Shown here: piece by piece, positions 32,865-33,055 of the stretch | Position numbering within the stretch: the first letter of the stretch is position 1 | Layout: each line of letters opens with the position of its first letter | Origin: Paracoccaceae bacterium | Lineage (GTDB): Bacteria; Pseudomonadota; Alphaproteobacteria; Rhodobacterales; Rhodobacteraceae | Direction of reading: 5' to 3' | DNA: 33,055 nucleotides | NCBI GenBank assembly: GCA_013214575.1 | Contig: JABSSD010000029.1 | Location: 1 to 33,055 of the forward strand | Position numbers and translations under genes: made by a program | The notes under the pieces: generated by a model | Database searches by the model: none | The model's input: the letters and a program-made list of their open reading frames with translations, nothing else | What the model was told of the DNA's origin: nothing

Positions 32865-33055
32865 GGCTCTGTTGCACAACTCAGCCTGAAGGCGTGCTGC
32901 CCCTTTCCCCAGACGGACTTATCCTACGGGATGGGTTTGGGGAATGCCAAGCGCGGTGAAGCCGTTGAGCACGGCGGCCCGAACTTGTAGCTCGGTGACC
33001 TGACGATTGAACTCCCGCGCCATAATGCCCTCTCCCAGCAATTTGACGCAGTGCA
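32865..33055 (-). mobile_element. Second IS5-family element, running off the window
   Basis: The terminus GGCTCTGTTGCACAACT starts at 32865, inside the transposase gene of the previous element. The internal sequence is related to but distinct from the first copy. The rest of the element lies beyond the right edge. Confidence 0.75.
32919..33055 (-). CDS. IS5-family transposase, C-terminal end (partial at window edge)
   Basis: Minus-strand reading from the window edge gives CVKLLGEGIMAREFNRQVTE then LQVRAAVLNGFTALGIPQTH, stopping with TAA at 32919-32921. This aligns with the tail of the neighbouring IS5-type transposase (QVAGIQIRAAILNGFTALGI). About 45 residues are visible and no lesion is seen in them, so this copy could be intact beyond the window. 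Confidence 0.75.
   Translation of the reverse strand, partial: HCVKLLGEGIMAREFNRQVTELQVRAAVLNGFTALGIPQTHPVG

Overview
The window looks like an accessory region of an alphaproteobacterial chromosome or large plasmid, most likely Rhodobacteraceae (Roseobacter group). This is inferred from protein similarity recalled from family knowledge, the moderately high GC content and the insertion-sequence types; no database search was run.

Layout. (1) 1-600: insertion-sequence debris with an IS3-type OrfB fragment, followed by the C-terminal stub of a DUF2189-like membrane protein (603-788). (2) 785-5249, minus strand: a complete aa3-type cytochrome c oxidase operon, transcribed subunit II, subunit I, a first subunit III-like protein, subunit III, subunit IV. 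(3) 5.3-8.9 kb: a scrambled stretch with a frameshifted gene remnant, a chimeric hypothetical ORF, a 48-bp inverted repeat, a tyrosine integrase with repeats in front of it, and an internally deleted beta-propeller lactonase/strictosidine-synthase-like gene. (4) 9.0-31.5 kb, minus strand: a four-gene surface-protein operon, SapC family protein, then a small exported protein of unknown function, then a 6389-residue TpsA filamentous adhesin, then its TpsB outer-membrane transporter. This operon is about two thirds of the window. (5) 31.6-33.06 kb: a pile of IS5- and IS3-family fragments running off the right edge.

How it works together. The cox operon would encode a proton-pumping terminal oxidase in the inner membrane. 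The second operon is a two-partner secretion system: TpsA crosses the inner membrane with a long signal peptide, is recognised through its N-terminal TPS domain by the TpsB POTRA domain, and is threaded to the surface where it folds as a very long beta-helix. The two upstream genes, SapC and the exported protein, are tightly packed with tpsA (the exported protein overlaps its start by one base), so they probably serve the same surface structure.

The most unusual signals are in this operon: a nine-G tract in the exported-protein gene, an eight-G tract at codons 16-18 of tpsA and three tandem 15-bp units in the tpsA signal peptide, all within about 310 bp, suggesting a phase- or length-variable switch; three homologous roughly 400-residue modules in TpsA, two sharing a nearly identical stretch of about 370 bp; a long alpha-helical insertion in an otherwise beta-rich protein; and only four cysteines found, arranged as two close pairs. 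No tRNA, rRNA or CRISPR array was found.
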